Source: Eublepharis macularius (taxonomy: Eukaryota; Chordata; Lepidosauria; Squamata; Eublepharidae). From it: 64,000 nucleotides of DNA. Positions 11,366 to 21,829 of this stretch are shown piece by piece (the first letter of the stretch is position 1; each line of letters opens with the position of its first letter). The stretch is taken from NCBI RefSeq assembly GCF_028583425.1, contig NC_072795.1, positions 9,943,001-10,007,000 of the forward strand. Direction: 5' to 3'. Both the position numbers and the translations under genes were made by a program. Below the pieces are notes generated by a model. It searched no databases, was not told where the DNA came from, and saw only the letters and a program-made list of their open reading frames with translations.

Positions 11366-12222
11366 CCAAACACACAAAATGGGGGCTCTGAACCCAACCA
11401 GTATTAAATACAGAAGGCCCCAATAACAATAGCCACAAAGTGACTGCCCCTCCTAGAAGGCTGTAAGGCTCCCAACGAAAGAAGTAGCAAAAATAGCTAG
11501 GAAAAAACTTAACCCCCCAGCCACCTAGACACGGGGGGGACAGTGGGGGAATGCCTGAATGGCCCCCCAGCAAAAGGCAACGGCGTGGGAAATTATCCTC
11601 CCCCCGCCCTGAAACCAAGAAGCCCGGAAGCCGCAATATCAGGCAATTATGGGGGAAAGCTGACCACCTAGCTGCGTACTGCAGCAACCAAAATGGCGGC
11701 CGCGCGGGCGCAGGGCAAAAGGCCTCCAAAAGAGAAGGCTGCGGCCCCAGCAGAACCGGGCGGCCGGAAGCTGGCCCGGACCAGCACCTGCCGCGCCGGA
11801 TAAGGGCGGCCAAAACACACACACCCCTCCCCAATCAATTTTCAAGCCGCTAATGCGGCGCAAACCGGGCAGCTGGGACCAGCGGCTCCTCTCCGCGCCG
11901 CTCCGCGCGGCTCCCGGCGCAAGAAAGCTCCTGGCAATCGGCAACGGCCGAGGGAACACGCGCCGAAGAAACCGCCGCTCTGCTGCTCAGGAGCCGAGTG
12001 CTCCTTCCCTCCCCTCCACGGATCGCCGGGAGCGTGCAAAACACGTCTTTCCCAACCGATCGCGTGGAAGGGACTGCTGCTGGAGGGCGGAGACTCCCAC
12101 TAGGGCGCTGTCTCCGCCCCCAGCAAATACCCGGATGCCCGGGAAATCTCTGCCCCCATTCTCCAGCCGTGGGAGCAAATACCAGCGCCCAGCTAAGCTG
12201 CAATGCAGCCGCTGGGTTAGTG

Positions 12223-12562
12223 CTGTATTACATGGTCTTCAATCTTTTCAGGAATGTTATTTAGGTTATATTCTGGCACTATGATTTTTTGAGTGGTTCT
12301 CTTCAGCTTTATTCTCATTTTTGTGTATATTATCAATTGGTTATCTGTGCCACAACAGGATCCTGGTTTTGTTTTAGTGGAGAGATTAGAGCTTCTCCAT
12401 CTTCTGCTTCTGATTATGAAATCTATTTGGTTCCTGTATTGGCCATCTGGTAATTTCCACATATACAATAATCTCTTAGGTTGGCTGAAGCATGTGTTTG
12501 CAATGAACAGGTTGTTGGCTTTACACAATTCTAAGAGTCTCTCTCCTGCTTCAAACTGGAGA
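12223..12562 (-). mobile_element. BovB/RTE LINE, endonuclease part
   Basis: The minus strand encodes LLELCKANNLFIANTCF, QPKRLLYMWKLPDGQYRNQ, IDFIIRSRRWRSS and YNLNNIPEKIEDHV, matching the C-terminal half of the BovB apurinic endonuclease domain. A SINE (12563-12808) sits on its upstream side and the Ngaro element abuts its downstream side. Confidence 0.85.
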
Positions 12563-12808
12563 TCCAGTTTGGTGTAGTGGTTAAGAGCATGGGACTCTAA
12601 TCTGGAGAACTGGGTTTGATTCCCTACTTGAAGCCAGCTGGGTGACCTTGGGTCAGTCACAGCGCTCTGGAGCTCTCTCAGCCCCACCCACCTCACAGGG
12701 TGCTTGTTATTGTGGGGATAATAATAACATACTTTGTAAACCGCTCTGAGTGGGTGTTAAGTCATCCTGAAGAGCAGTATATAAATTGAACGTTATTATT
12801 ATTATTCA
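12563..12808 (+). repeat. tRNA-derived SINE inside the BovB copy
   Basis: A box TTGGTGTAGTGGTTAAGAGC and B box GGGTTTGATTCC are intact; the tail ends (TTA)n. It splits the BovB endonuclease region. Confidence 0.85.
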
Positions 12809-13340
12809 TTTTGTAACCATAGCCCATTTTTTCTGACAATGTGTGATTCTGCTTTGCCTCCTACTTTTTTATTCCAAAGATCTATGATAATCAGCAAATC
12901 TTATTTAGGTACATGATCTATTTCTGCTTGGATGCTTGCATAAAAGTTTTCAATTGCTTCCTCCTCAACAGCTATAGTAGGTCATAAACTTGAATGATGG
13001 CTATGTTTATAGGCCCTCCATGAAGTCTAATTGATATTAATCAGTCAGATTTTGCATTATCGCTCTTGATTGCTTGTGCTACATCATGCCTTACTATTAG
13101 AGCAACACTATATCTTCTGAGTTTGTCATTTCCAGAGTAAAACACTTTGTAATCTTCTGATTGAGAATGGCCTAATCCAGTCTGTTTTAGTTCACTCAAA
13201 CCCAGGATTAGAATGTTTAAAGATTCCGTTTCTTCTTTTAGAATTTCAAGCTTACCTTAATTCATAGTTCTTACCTTCCATGTCCCTACTATATGTGTTG
13301 CACAGCATTGGACTTCCTCTTGCATCTGTTCACATCAGCA
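12809..13340 (-). mobile_element. BovB LINE, 5' part of the same copy
   Basis: The plus strand reads the known BovB antisense landmark GCACAGCATTGGACTTCCT (13301-13319) and continues from the endonuclease part on the other side of the inserted SINE. The frame is decayed. Confidence 0.7.
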
Positions 13341-15400
13341 ACTGGACATCCTTTTGTTGCCTGGAATCTCCTCCCAGAACTGGACATGGGCTTTATATAT
13401 GAACTGTGCACAACTTGGTGCTGATGCCAATCCCTGCAAGGGAAGGACCTTCATGGGACTGGCAGGGCACCCCTTAGTCAGTGTCCACAAGCAACCCTTC
13501 CCGGGACCATTCTGGAGTAGCCACCCTGCACCCAGATCAACGTGCCTGCTTTGCCAAGATGCCAGCCACCACTGAGATCCTTACAGCAACTGGGACCAGT
13601 AGAGAGACAGAGAGAAGCCATGTTACAGAAACAGTTTAAAAAGGAAAACAAAAAGGACAACTATTTTCCTGTGTGAGCCATGACATGCTAGCACTCCTGT
13701 CATGGACCACTTACCAGATGTGCCTCCTGATATGTAGATGTTATTGCCCAGCCAAAGATAAAGGCATGAAGCAAGGCATCTCTGGACTCTGTCAACCTCT
13801 CATCAAAGACAATTGCTTCCACCCATCAAACCATGGACTATCAGGAGATGCAATCATTCCCTACCCTTCCTTCTTCCTTGCCCTTACATTGAATGTATGT
13901 ATGATTCTTAGACCCTGTGAGCTTGAAGAGTTCTTAAGTAAAAGCCTTGATTAATTTTAAATATCAGTCTCCTCTTTTATTGTGAGTGTTCTGGAAACTC
14001 TGACCCTGGTATACACAGGTTATGATCCCAAAAATACATGCCAATTGCCTATTAATTCCCCATCTTTGAGGCAGTTATTTAACAGAATGTGCAAAATAGA
14101 AATGTTCAGGAGGGTGTTTTTAAAAGGATTAGAAGCATAAAATAATGGAACAGCTCAAAAAATCAGCTGCAATACTTATTGTACTTATCACCTACCTTGC
14201 TACTACAATGTCCTCCATCTTTGTAACTTCAGTCTTCATTATCGTACGCTTCAGCGCTTGTTGCCTTAGAAAGTTTAGTATTGCTTTCTTTTCCAGTTCA
14301 GTAACCCTAGTCCTATTGCATTGTTTACTGGAAGTCCTTACTGCTGGTCTAAATTGTCTTTAATATTTTGTAATCTGCCTCGAGTCTATAAATTTCATTT
14401 ATTTGATTTGTTTTACAAAATGTATATCCTGCTTTTCTTCCCTTACAAGGGTTGCAAAGGAGGTTAACAAATTAAAATCTATATAATAAAATCACATTTT
14501 AAAAGCATTAAAACCAACCACCCCCCCCCAAAACCTAAGTTGCTCCTAGTCCTGAAATGTCCCAAATGATGCAATGATGCCCGGGGGGGGGGGGTGCAAC
14601 AGAAGCCTTCCTCACTTCCTGTAAGGAAACAAACAACAAACCACAACTAATCAACATACAAAAACCTACATATAGAGAAAAAAACAACAAAAACAATCAA
14701 AAAGGTTTCAGACTTTCTCCAAAACAAATATTTGCATGATGTCAAACCTACACTTTCTCTAAGTAATGATTAACAGCTCTTTTTTCTAATCCTTTTTCTC
14801 AAAATCCCTTAATCCAGAAAATCAGAGATCATCAAATTGTCATTATCTATTTCATATAAATAGTCTATGATGGGTTTCCATTCATCAACAAATGAACTTA
14901 CTTTTTCCCCTATCAGTGAAGTAAGCTTTGCCATCTCAGCCAATTCTATAATTTTTGGCTACCTTTCCTCCATTGTAAATAGAGTCAAATTCTTCCAATT
15001 TTGAGTATCTAGTAGTCTCAGTGCTGTAATCATATATAAAAAGAGAGTGCTGGCACTTTTTCTCTACTGAAAGTCCATCATTTCCAATAGGAATCTCTCA
15101 GGTTTCAATTGCACTTTAATCGTTGAAATCATCAATAATTGTATTTATTTCCAAAAGGGTTTTGCTAATTTACAAGACCACCACGTATGAGAAAATGATC
15201 CTATCATGACAAGTTTCTAGATGAACACCCCTAGTATTCAGACCTTTGCTATCAAATACTTTCCCATAATTATTTTATTAACCATAAACATGTTGATAAT
15301 GATATGTATTAACATAATACGTGCCTGATAACCACATTCCTGATACAACTACTTGCCTACGGTGTGAGGAGACTACCTATATATTTAGCTTTATCTGTGC
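13341..15400. other. Upstream region of gene A, repeat-rich
   Basis: About 13670-14030 has an LTR-like look (AGTAAAAGCC then TTTTATTGTGAGTG) but no flanking duplication was found. About 14640-15240 resembles an L1 3' region on the minus strand. A poly-G run is at 14583-14593. The last 170 bp aligns with the gene B promoter flank. Confidence 0.4.
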
Positions 15401-15402
15401 AG

Positions 15403-15411
15403 TATATAAAA
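15403..15411 (+). promoter_or_regulatory. TATA box of CYP2 gene A
   Basis: TATATAAAA lies about 108 bp upstream of the gene A ATG. The flank aligns in patches with that of gene B: a shared CCACATTCC block, an upstream CCATAATTA block, and a leader ending in GAAAGATACAAAGACAGA before each ATG. This shared layout supports a real promoter that was duplicated with the gene. Transcription would start near 15435 (inferred). Confidence 0.7.
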
Positions 15412-15512
15412 GGGAGTCAGTATAAAACTGATCCAATAATCTGTCAGGAACAAAAAGAAAGAGTGTCCAGCCCACCTTGGTGAAAGATACAAAGACAGAA
15501 AAAGAATCAAGG

Positions 15513-15686
15513 ATGACACTGGGAATACAAACAATTTTGATCGCCCTGCTGGTGTGTCTCCCGATACTATATTTTCTGAAACCCCTCTGGTCACATAACT
15601 CTCAACCACCTGGACCATTTCCACTTCCCTTCATTGGAAGTCTGTGGCAGATAGGAGTCAAGATTTCTAAAGATACTTTAATTAAG
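15513..15686 (+). pseudogene. CYP2-family P450 gene A, exon 1
   Basis: This exon encodes 58 residues: an N-terminal hydrophobic anchor (about residues 5-20) for the endoplasmic reticulum membrane, a basic/polar link, then the proline-rich hinge QPPGPFPLPFIGS typical of microsomal P450s. It ends in phase 0 at a GTACGT donor. The ATG at 15513 is chosen because it aligns with gene B's ATG after a homologous leader; an upstream in-frame TTG is not a start. Exon 1 itself is undamaged. It is called pseudogene because exons 7 and 8 of the same locus are damaged and exons 2-6 were not found. P450 family 2 enzymes are heme monooxygenases of drugs, steroids or fatty acids; subfamily cannot be assigned from this exon. 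Confidence 0.8.
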
Positions 15687-16039
15687 GTACGTCATTCTAA
15701 ATAATCAGTATTGCAAGGTTTATAAGAGTATGTACAGTCATTTTGTTGGTAGGATAAAGCAGATTTTCTTTTACATTTTTCAGTAGTCATTCATACAGTC
15801 TCACATCTGAGTTCTGCACTCCAGAGTTCACTTTCGGAACACTTCAGAGCTCTGACCAAGGAGAAGATGCTCTGACCTCTATCATCAAGAGGATGTCTAA
15901 AAATACTTCCTACTAGTTACTTCATGGGCACCTCGTGAATGCCCGTATTGAAAGGAGACCTATAAAAAAAGAGTGGTTCACTTATCTGACCATGCACGTA
16001 GATACCGAAAAATCATTAGTACCATTTATGCAACCTGGG

Positions 16040-18020
16040 TGCATCAAGGAAGTTTCCATTCCAGTTTTGGTTCCAAGGGTTCCAGAATAATCCTTTTCCA
16101 TTAATGGTTTGTTCTGGGTCAGCCAGTGCTGGCTCAGAACTGATCCATTTTTTTTTTTACATTGTCATAAGTTTCATCGCATTGCATGTGCTTTGGATGG
16201 GCATGCACAAACGGTGAGTGGTCTTCTTTTCAAAGGAAAGGAGAGGTGGGAAACAAGGTTCTGGGGCAGCTGTTATTGCATGAATGGCACCAAAATTGCA
16301 CAGAATACAGTCCTCCCTCTAAACCATCAACCCACCAAGTTTGAGAGCAGGATTCCGTGTTTATGGACTCCAAGGTACACTGAGGAAGGCATGAGTCATG
16401 GTGAGTGCTGTACTGCGCAGTGTGCATACATGCACACACTGTTCTTTTCAAGGGTAGGGGAGTTGGGGAAACGAGGCTCTGTTTGTGCTTAACTAAAAAC
16501 TGCATTGTCCAAAACCCTTTGATCCAATGAGTTTCTCTTTAAGCACGTGAAAACTCACAAAGCAATGGACTCCAAAGAAGGTGAGTGCTGGTGGGCACAC
16601 ACAATAGTGGGCAACTTAATGGCAAAGTGGTGCTAGCACAGCATGCCAGCATAGAATAGCAAGCAGGAAAGCATCCCATTGCCAACCAGCACAGTGAAGC
16701 GAAATAAAAAGCAACTGCTTCTTTTAGATAGCAAAGCCAATGAAGTATTACCTTTGAGTCCTGCTGTTATACCACGTTTCCCTGCGGCTTGTAGTTTTGT
16801 TTCCACAATGAGGGGCAAATCCTCCTCACCCGAATCTGCTTTGCAGAAGCCCAGGACTCCCTGTTTAAACCCACTGGTTGCCAGCCTGTCCTTGCACTGT
16901 ACATAAAAGCTCAGAGAAAGGGGAGAGCTAGAAGTTGTTTTTTTCCCTTCACAAGAAGGGAAGTAGAGGGAAGATGGCCCTCCCCCCTATTTTTTACTAG
17001 TAAAACTGGGAGACTGGACAGGTTGCTGGTTGCCAGTCTCCCTTTCCTACTAAAACCATTAACCTAGAGTTGAATGAAAAGGAAAAAAGGAGAAATCACA
17101 GGAGGATAAGCTGGAAAAAAAAACCCTGACCAGATTGGTTCTTCCACATGAAATACTGATCTGGAAAGACTTGGGTGTCCATGCATGTGAAAGTGTGCAC
17201 TATACACACACACCTGCTACCCTCCCCATCATTTAATGCCAGGTTAACAATATTAATCAGAGAAGCCCCAAAAGGCCTGCTAGATGGCTTTCTGAGCAAG
17301 AGGAAATTCCTCCTGGTGCTCCTCAACCCATTGTCTTTGGAAGATATTCATGTCACAGTGAGTGGCCTTGGGGCACCATGGCACCTAAGCAGAAGACCAC
17401 TGAATGGGCATGAACCAGCTCCACATGCCTGGGACCTCCTGGCTCTTCTTTAATAATTGCTCACTTTTTCTTTCCAATTGTCACCCTAATCTGCATAACA
17501 TGAGCCTTTGCAGCAGCTGGGGCCTCAGAGGTGGGAGACCCACAGGGATGTTACTGAGCTAGCCTTTCCTTGCATTGTGCATAAACGTGCACAGAAAGGA
17601 ATGGGGATAGTGATGCTGGTACTGATGGCACCATGCCATCTGCTGATCCTCTCCCCATTGCAAAGCAAACCTTTGATCCCCACAAGCCACTCAATATCAA
17701 TGCCATAATTCCATTGCCTAGAAAGTGCAGGGAAAAAATGCACTTATTTGTGCCATGCACATTCCCTTCCTGACAACGGAGTTAATACTAAGGGCTTAGA
17801 TGCTGCCTTTGGTTGCAGACAGACTTGCCATTAAGGAAACAAGATGCTTCCAGATGGCCCCCAATTGCCTGGTCTGCCTGCACGTTCTCTGCACATTAAG
17901 TACCAAAATGAAACACACAAAGTTTTTGGCAGGGGGAGTCATTACAGCCCTGTTTCTCCGATTTGGTTAAGAGTTCTAGAAGCTGCTTTAATGAGCTGAA
18001 CCAGTGAGTTCTGTATGGCT
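16040..18020. other. 2-kb insertion in gene A intron 1
   Basis: Gene A and gene B introns align on both sides but this block is only in A. It holds two degenerate units near 16210-16270 and 16395-16480 (shared GTGAGTG, TTCTTTTCAA, GGGGAAAC-like motifs) and the dispersed repeat 17020-17760. Confidence 0.5.
17020..17760 (+). repeat. Unclassified dispersed repeat, copy 1
   Basis: It shares GGGAGACTGGACAGGTT, GAATGGGCATGAACCAGCTC and a further 400 bp with 39089-39700. It lies in the 2-kb block that gene A intron 1 has and gene B lacks. I do not recognise its family. Confidence 0.6.
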
Positions 18021-18390
18021 TGTTTTTTCCATTATGAGCACTCTTAGTGGCCAACAATTGCAGTGACTGGTGGGTCATGTACCTGGATGGCAGGTGCAGT
18101 TTGCTTAAGGATAACAGGATCTGAAGAACTGTTCTTCCAAAAGTAGCATCAGTTTTAGCAGATATCATGGCACTTCTCAAAGGCTGAAGGTGTTGATCCC
18201 ATATCAGCCTCATAGAAACCTGTAATAGAAAGAAAGTGGCGGAATCAGCTCTCTCTTTATAATGTCCCTTAACTTCAATGGGAGTAGCTGCTTGATAAGT
18301 TCTTTATCATATTTTAATAGCAGACACATTTTCAGCATTTGAAAGAAACACACAATCCCTTTTTAGGACTGGTGTAGCTATCAAAAAAAT

Positions 18391-18605
18391 GGGTGGCGGA
18401 GAGTGCTATCAAGTCATAGTTGATTTATGGCAACCCCGGTTGGGGTTTTCGTGACAAGAGACTAACAGAGGTGGTTTGCCATTGCCTGCCTCTGCAGCCC
18501 TGGTCTTCGTTGGAGGTGTTCCATCCAATTACTAATCAAGGCCAGCCCTGATAAGCTTCCAAGATCAGATGAGATTGGGTTTACCTGAGCTATCCAGGTC
18601 AGGGA
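18391..18605 (-). repeat. 5S rRNA-derived SINE
   Basis: The antisense head reads CATCCAATTACTAATCAAGG then AGCTTCCAAGATCAGATGAG, resembling 5S rRNA internal-promoter DNA. The body has TGGTTTGCCATTGCCTGCC and the tail GTGCTATCAAGTCATAG. Confidence 0.8.
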
Positions 18606-19127
18606 ATCAAAAAATCACTGATCTGGAAACCATAGCACATTTGAGGTTCAGCGACTCTATGCAATTTCTCTGATCATCTGATTACAAAGAATAAAATCAC
18701 GTATTTCGTTAAATAGAAATATGTAACCACATTAGGGGAAAAAATGACATCTGGCATAAATATCCCCTTTCCCTTTTGCATCCTTGGTGACAATGAAAGT
18801 CACAGACTTACTGACAAATTGTGTGCTGTGATTGCTGAAAAGAGGTCCCTTCTTAAAACAGATACATTGATATCATTTTCCCATCAGCTCAAATAGGCTT
18901 GTTAGTCAGATAAGACAGCTCAAACTATCAAGGCCTCAAAATCCTTTTTAAAAAAATTAACTTTGCAGAATGGTTAGGGGGAAAAAACAATGAATGACCC
19001 TCAGCAGTAGGATAAAAGGAGGAAACTGCTGCTGTTCATCATGAAGTAATGGCTAAACCAGAACACTGCAAATGGCACAGTCATTTCCATAATGAACTGG
19101 AATTGGTTGCAAACCATAACTCACAAT

Positions 19128-19335
19128 TTCTGCAGCAGAACAGCAGAATTTGAGTCCAGTGACACCTTAGAGACCAACCAGATTTTCAGAGTATAAGTTT
19201 TCAAGTCAAAGCTCCCTTCTTCAGATACATGAATATCTGAAGAATCTGAAAAAGGAAAATTGACCCTTGAAAACTTATATGCTGAAAATCTATTGGTCTC
19301 TAAAATGCCACTGGACTCAAATCCTGAATTTCTGA
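19128..19335. mobile_element. Head-to-head pair of hammerhead-type repeat tails
   Basis: The left half is antisense and the right half sense of a common reptile repeat tail (sense landmarks CTGAAGA, then GAAAACTTATA, then TTGGTCTCTAA, then CACTGGACTCAAAT). Related pieces lie at about 22690-22760 (sense) and 63510-63590 (antisense). I do not assign the family firmly; Penelope-like is my best guess. Confidence 0.5.
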
Positions 19336-20096
19336 AGTATGGCAGTATTATTACATCAGAATGGTAACTTAGCCATCTCATACTGCCCAGCTGTATTCTG
19401 AGGAGAACTTGGTTACTTTTAAAAGTCTTTATAGTCATAATTCTATATTGAGAGAAAAATGAAAGTATCTTCTGGGCAGCTGCTGTACTGGTGCGTGCCA
19501 TTGATTGCTTAAACTGAAATGCACAGTAGAATAGCCGACTGCTTGAAAGTCTTGTCAAGCAATTTTTGTCTTGGGAAATTTCACTTAAGCCAAAGGTCAG
19601 ATTATGTAAACAGGTGTATACAAAATACGGTTGTATGCATGAATTTGTCTGTTTGGGAAAGATAAAATTCTATTGTAACACATTTGGGCGGGGGGTATGC
19701 TTTCCTTGTGGACATCGAACGAGCTTAAAATTTGTCATACAAATTTTATTTTATTTATGTGGGCTGTCACATAGAAGTGGGACATGGTCTAACAGGCCTA
19801 CATCACAGAACAGTAAATTTCAATTGAACAGTAGGAAAAAACTCCTAATGGTACGAGTAATTCAATGATGGAACCAATTACTTGGTGAGGTGGTGGTGAC
19901 TTCCTCTTGCTGGATATGTTCAACCAGAGGATACAGAACCATTGAACAGAGCTGTTCTAAATTTGGATTTGTGCATCTACCAGATGACTGAATTAGGTGG
20001 ACTATGAAGTCATATTGTCGAAGGCTTTCACGGCCGGAGAACGATGGTTGTTGTGGATTTTCCGGGCTGTATCACCGTGGTCTTGGCATTGTAGTT

Positions 20097-20134
20097 CCTG
20101 ACGTTTCACCAGCAGCTGTGACTGGCATCTTCAG
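20097..20134 (-). ncRNA. Hammerhead ribozyme core (type I, minimal stem III)
   Basis: On the minus strand the order is CTGAAGA, then stem II halves GCCAGT and GCTGGT (paired with two G-U wobbles), then GAAA, then CGTC with cleavage expected after the C. This matches the CUGANGA-stem II-GAAA-NUH plan of hammerheads reported in Penelope-like elements. Activity is not proven. Confidence 0.65.
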
Positions 20135-20197
20135 AGGTGTAGCATCGAAAGACAGAGATCTCTCAGTGTCAAACTGTGGAGAAGATGTTAGCAGGTA

Positions 20198-20303
20198 ATT
20201 TATATCTGCTCAGGAAGGTGGGTTTGGGTTGCATCATCCTGTAAGAGTTTCCCAGGGTGTGGGATGACGCAACACAAACCCACCTTCCTGAGTAGATATA
20301 AAT
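20198..20303. repeat. 42-bp inverted repeat next to the hammerhead
   Basis: ATTTATATCTGCTCAGGAAG opens the left arm and the right arm returns CTTCCTGAGTAGATATAAAT, with a 22-bp spacer. Only a few mismatches are seen. Confidence 0.8.
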
Positions 20304-20833
20304 GATACCCGGTCTCTGACCCATACCTCAACTCTTCTCCTGAACCTGCCACAGCAAGCAAGCTTTAAAGACTTACTTTAAAGCATATTGCCTCAAATCG
20401 CAAGTGATAAACCACACCCATCCCACAGCTGCTGAATAGATGTAAACACAGATAATGAAAGCAAATAAAAATATCACCAAGCATGCATGTTTTCACATGC
20501 CCCAGAAATTTTTGAAACCTCCTCATGGCATTTTCTTCATCTGAAATAATCCCAGGGAGCTGCTGTTTGGCCCATGGAGAAATATGTCTACCCTTATCTG
20601 CACAATCAAGTTTCCTCAGAAAAGAAAACAGAATTTTTTCAGGGGCCATTTCAAACAGGGGAAACAATGAAGGTGAGGCTTAATTCCCCCTCGTTCACCT
20701 TCCACTGCCATCCCAATAAAAATCTGATCACTGGAGTCTACAGAAACATGCACATTTGACTGGACCGTAAGAAACAATATCGATGTCTCTGGAGCATTCT
20801 TGAACGTTTGGAACAATGTAGCCTTCTTGCCAC

Positions 20834-20876
20834 ATCGCTTCTTGGCCTTTTGGCTAAGATCAAGTGTAGTATCTGA
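20834..20876 (+). pseudogene. U2 snRNA 5' fragment (retro-pseudogene)
   Basis: ATCGCTTCTTGGCCTTTTGG continues as CTAAGATCAAGTGTAGTATC, matching the first 43 or so bases of U2 snRNA with one change (CTC to CTT). It stops before the branch-point-binding and Sm regions follow fully, and no snRNA promoter is seen, so it is not a working gene. It is absent from the aligned position in gene B intron 1. Confidence 0.85.
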
Positions 20877-21536
20877 TCCAGGCCTACTTTCCACTGAATC
20901 ATGAAATTGATATTTTCGATTCTCCTTTCAGCAGATCGTCTGATAGAAAACAGGCACATGTAGATCACAATCTCTTCCAAAGAAGAAGGAAACTTGGCTT
21001 GGAAGAAGCTGAGGCAACGAATACTTTACAACACATATAGCACACAAGAAGCAAATGTGATATGGAGCTAAATTGCTTCCAACATACCCTAAGTATATGA
21101 AGCAATAAAATCTGGGTGTAACTACACCACAAAATTACAGTTAATTAACTTTCTTCATCTGTCTATGAGTGCTCTTGTCAGTCACTTCTAGAGCACAAAT
21201 TCCTCCATACAAGTGGGTAATATTGACCAGATCACGCCATTCTTGTTTTATGGCCCAATGCAGTCTGGGCCCAGCATTTAAGGACTGCCTAGTTATATGA
21301 ACATACACAAACACTACAGTCATATTCAGGATGCCTACTTTGGGTGCCCCCACCATCTGAGGCTAGATGGGTGACAAGAAAGACCTTGTCAGTCACAGGA
21401 CCAAAATGATGGAATTCCCCCCCCAGGAAAATTCATCTGTCGCTTTCTATCATTGTCTCGCTATGCACGTCCAAAGTGCAAAACCAATAGAACATCAATT
21501 GGTGAACTTTTATAGTGGTATCTTTTCCTAAGTATG

Positions 21537-21735
21537 CCCTGACCCGGATAGTCCAGGAGAGCCTTATCTCATTAGATCTCAGAAGCTAAGCAGGGGTGGC
21601 CTTGGTTGGTAATTGGATGGGAGACCTTAAATGAAGATCAGGGTTGCCAAGGCAGGCAATGACAAACCACCTCCATTAGTCTCTTGCCATGAAATCTGCA
21701 CCAAGGTCTCCATAGTTCAATTATGACTTGAAGTC
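21537..21735 (+). repeat. 5S rRNA-derived SINE
   Basis: Sense 5S-like head TAGATCTCAGAAGCTAAGCA then TGGATGGGAGACC, followed by body GGCAGGCAATGACAAACCAC. Confidence 0.8.
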
Positions 21736-21829
21736 AGGATTTATTTTTCATTCCCCCCCCTAAGTATGTGGGGGTCCAATGGCAGGACTGTCCCTGGTTA
21801 TCGAGGGAAAATGCCATTTACAAAAGAAA

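Larger units (their letters stand above)
6386..12222 (-). mobile_element. Ngaro-type tyrosine-recombinase retrotransposon, looks whole
   Basis: This 5.8-kb GC-rich minus-strand element carries, in order, a Gag-like frame, a zinc-finger/RT/RNase H frame, a tyrosine recombinase frame and an SGNH-hydrolase frame. That set is characteristic of vertebrate Ngaro elements in the DIRS order. Its edges are fixed by the BovB LINE it interrupts: BovB coding sequence stops at about 12223 and resumes at about 6385 in the same protein region. No target duplication is evident, as expected for recombinase integration. A CpG-rich 5' region (11400-12220) and an AATAAA near 6440 (minus strand) frame it. I see no breaks in the four frames, so it looks young. 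I could not confirm the split direct repeats known for Ngaro termini. Confidence 0.85.
20020..20320 (-). mobile_element. Penelope-like element terminal fragment
   Basis: The minus strand carries the reptile Penelope-like end sequence (antisense TTTCACGGCCGGAGAACGAT, 20027-20046). It contains a hammerhead core (20097-20134) and a 42-bp inverted repeat (20198-20239 / 20262-20303). Confidence 0.7.

Noticed and set aside
11551-12284. Open frames on the plus strand opposite the Ngaro 5' region
   Set aside because: They are shadows of the GC-rich 5' end of a minus-strand element.
15477-15512. Upstream in-frame TTG start for gene A exon 1
   Set aside because: The homologous gene B leader is non-coding there and the ATG at 15513 matches gene B's start.
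20834-20876. Functional U2 snRNA gene
   Set aside because: Only the 5' part is present and no snRNA promoter or 3' box is visible.
20925-21000. Possible exon after CTTTCAGCAGATC, conserved between gene A and gene B (55357 on)
   Set aside because: No open CYP2-like frame follows the acceptor; conservation is explained by the segmental duplication.
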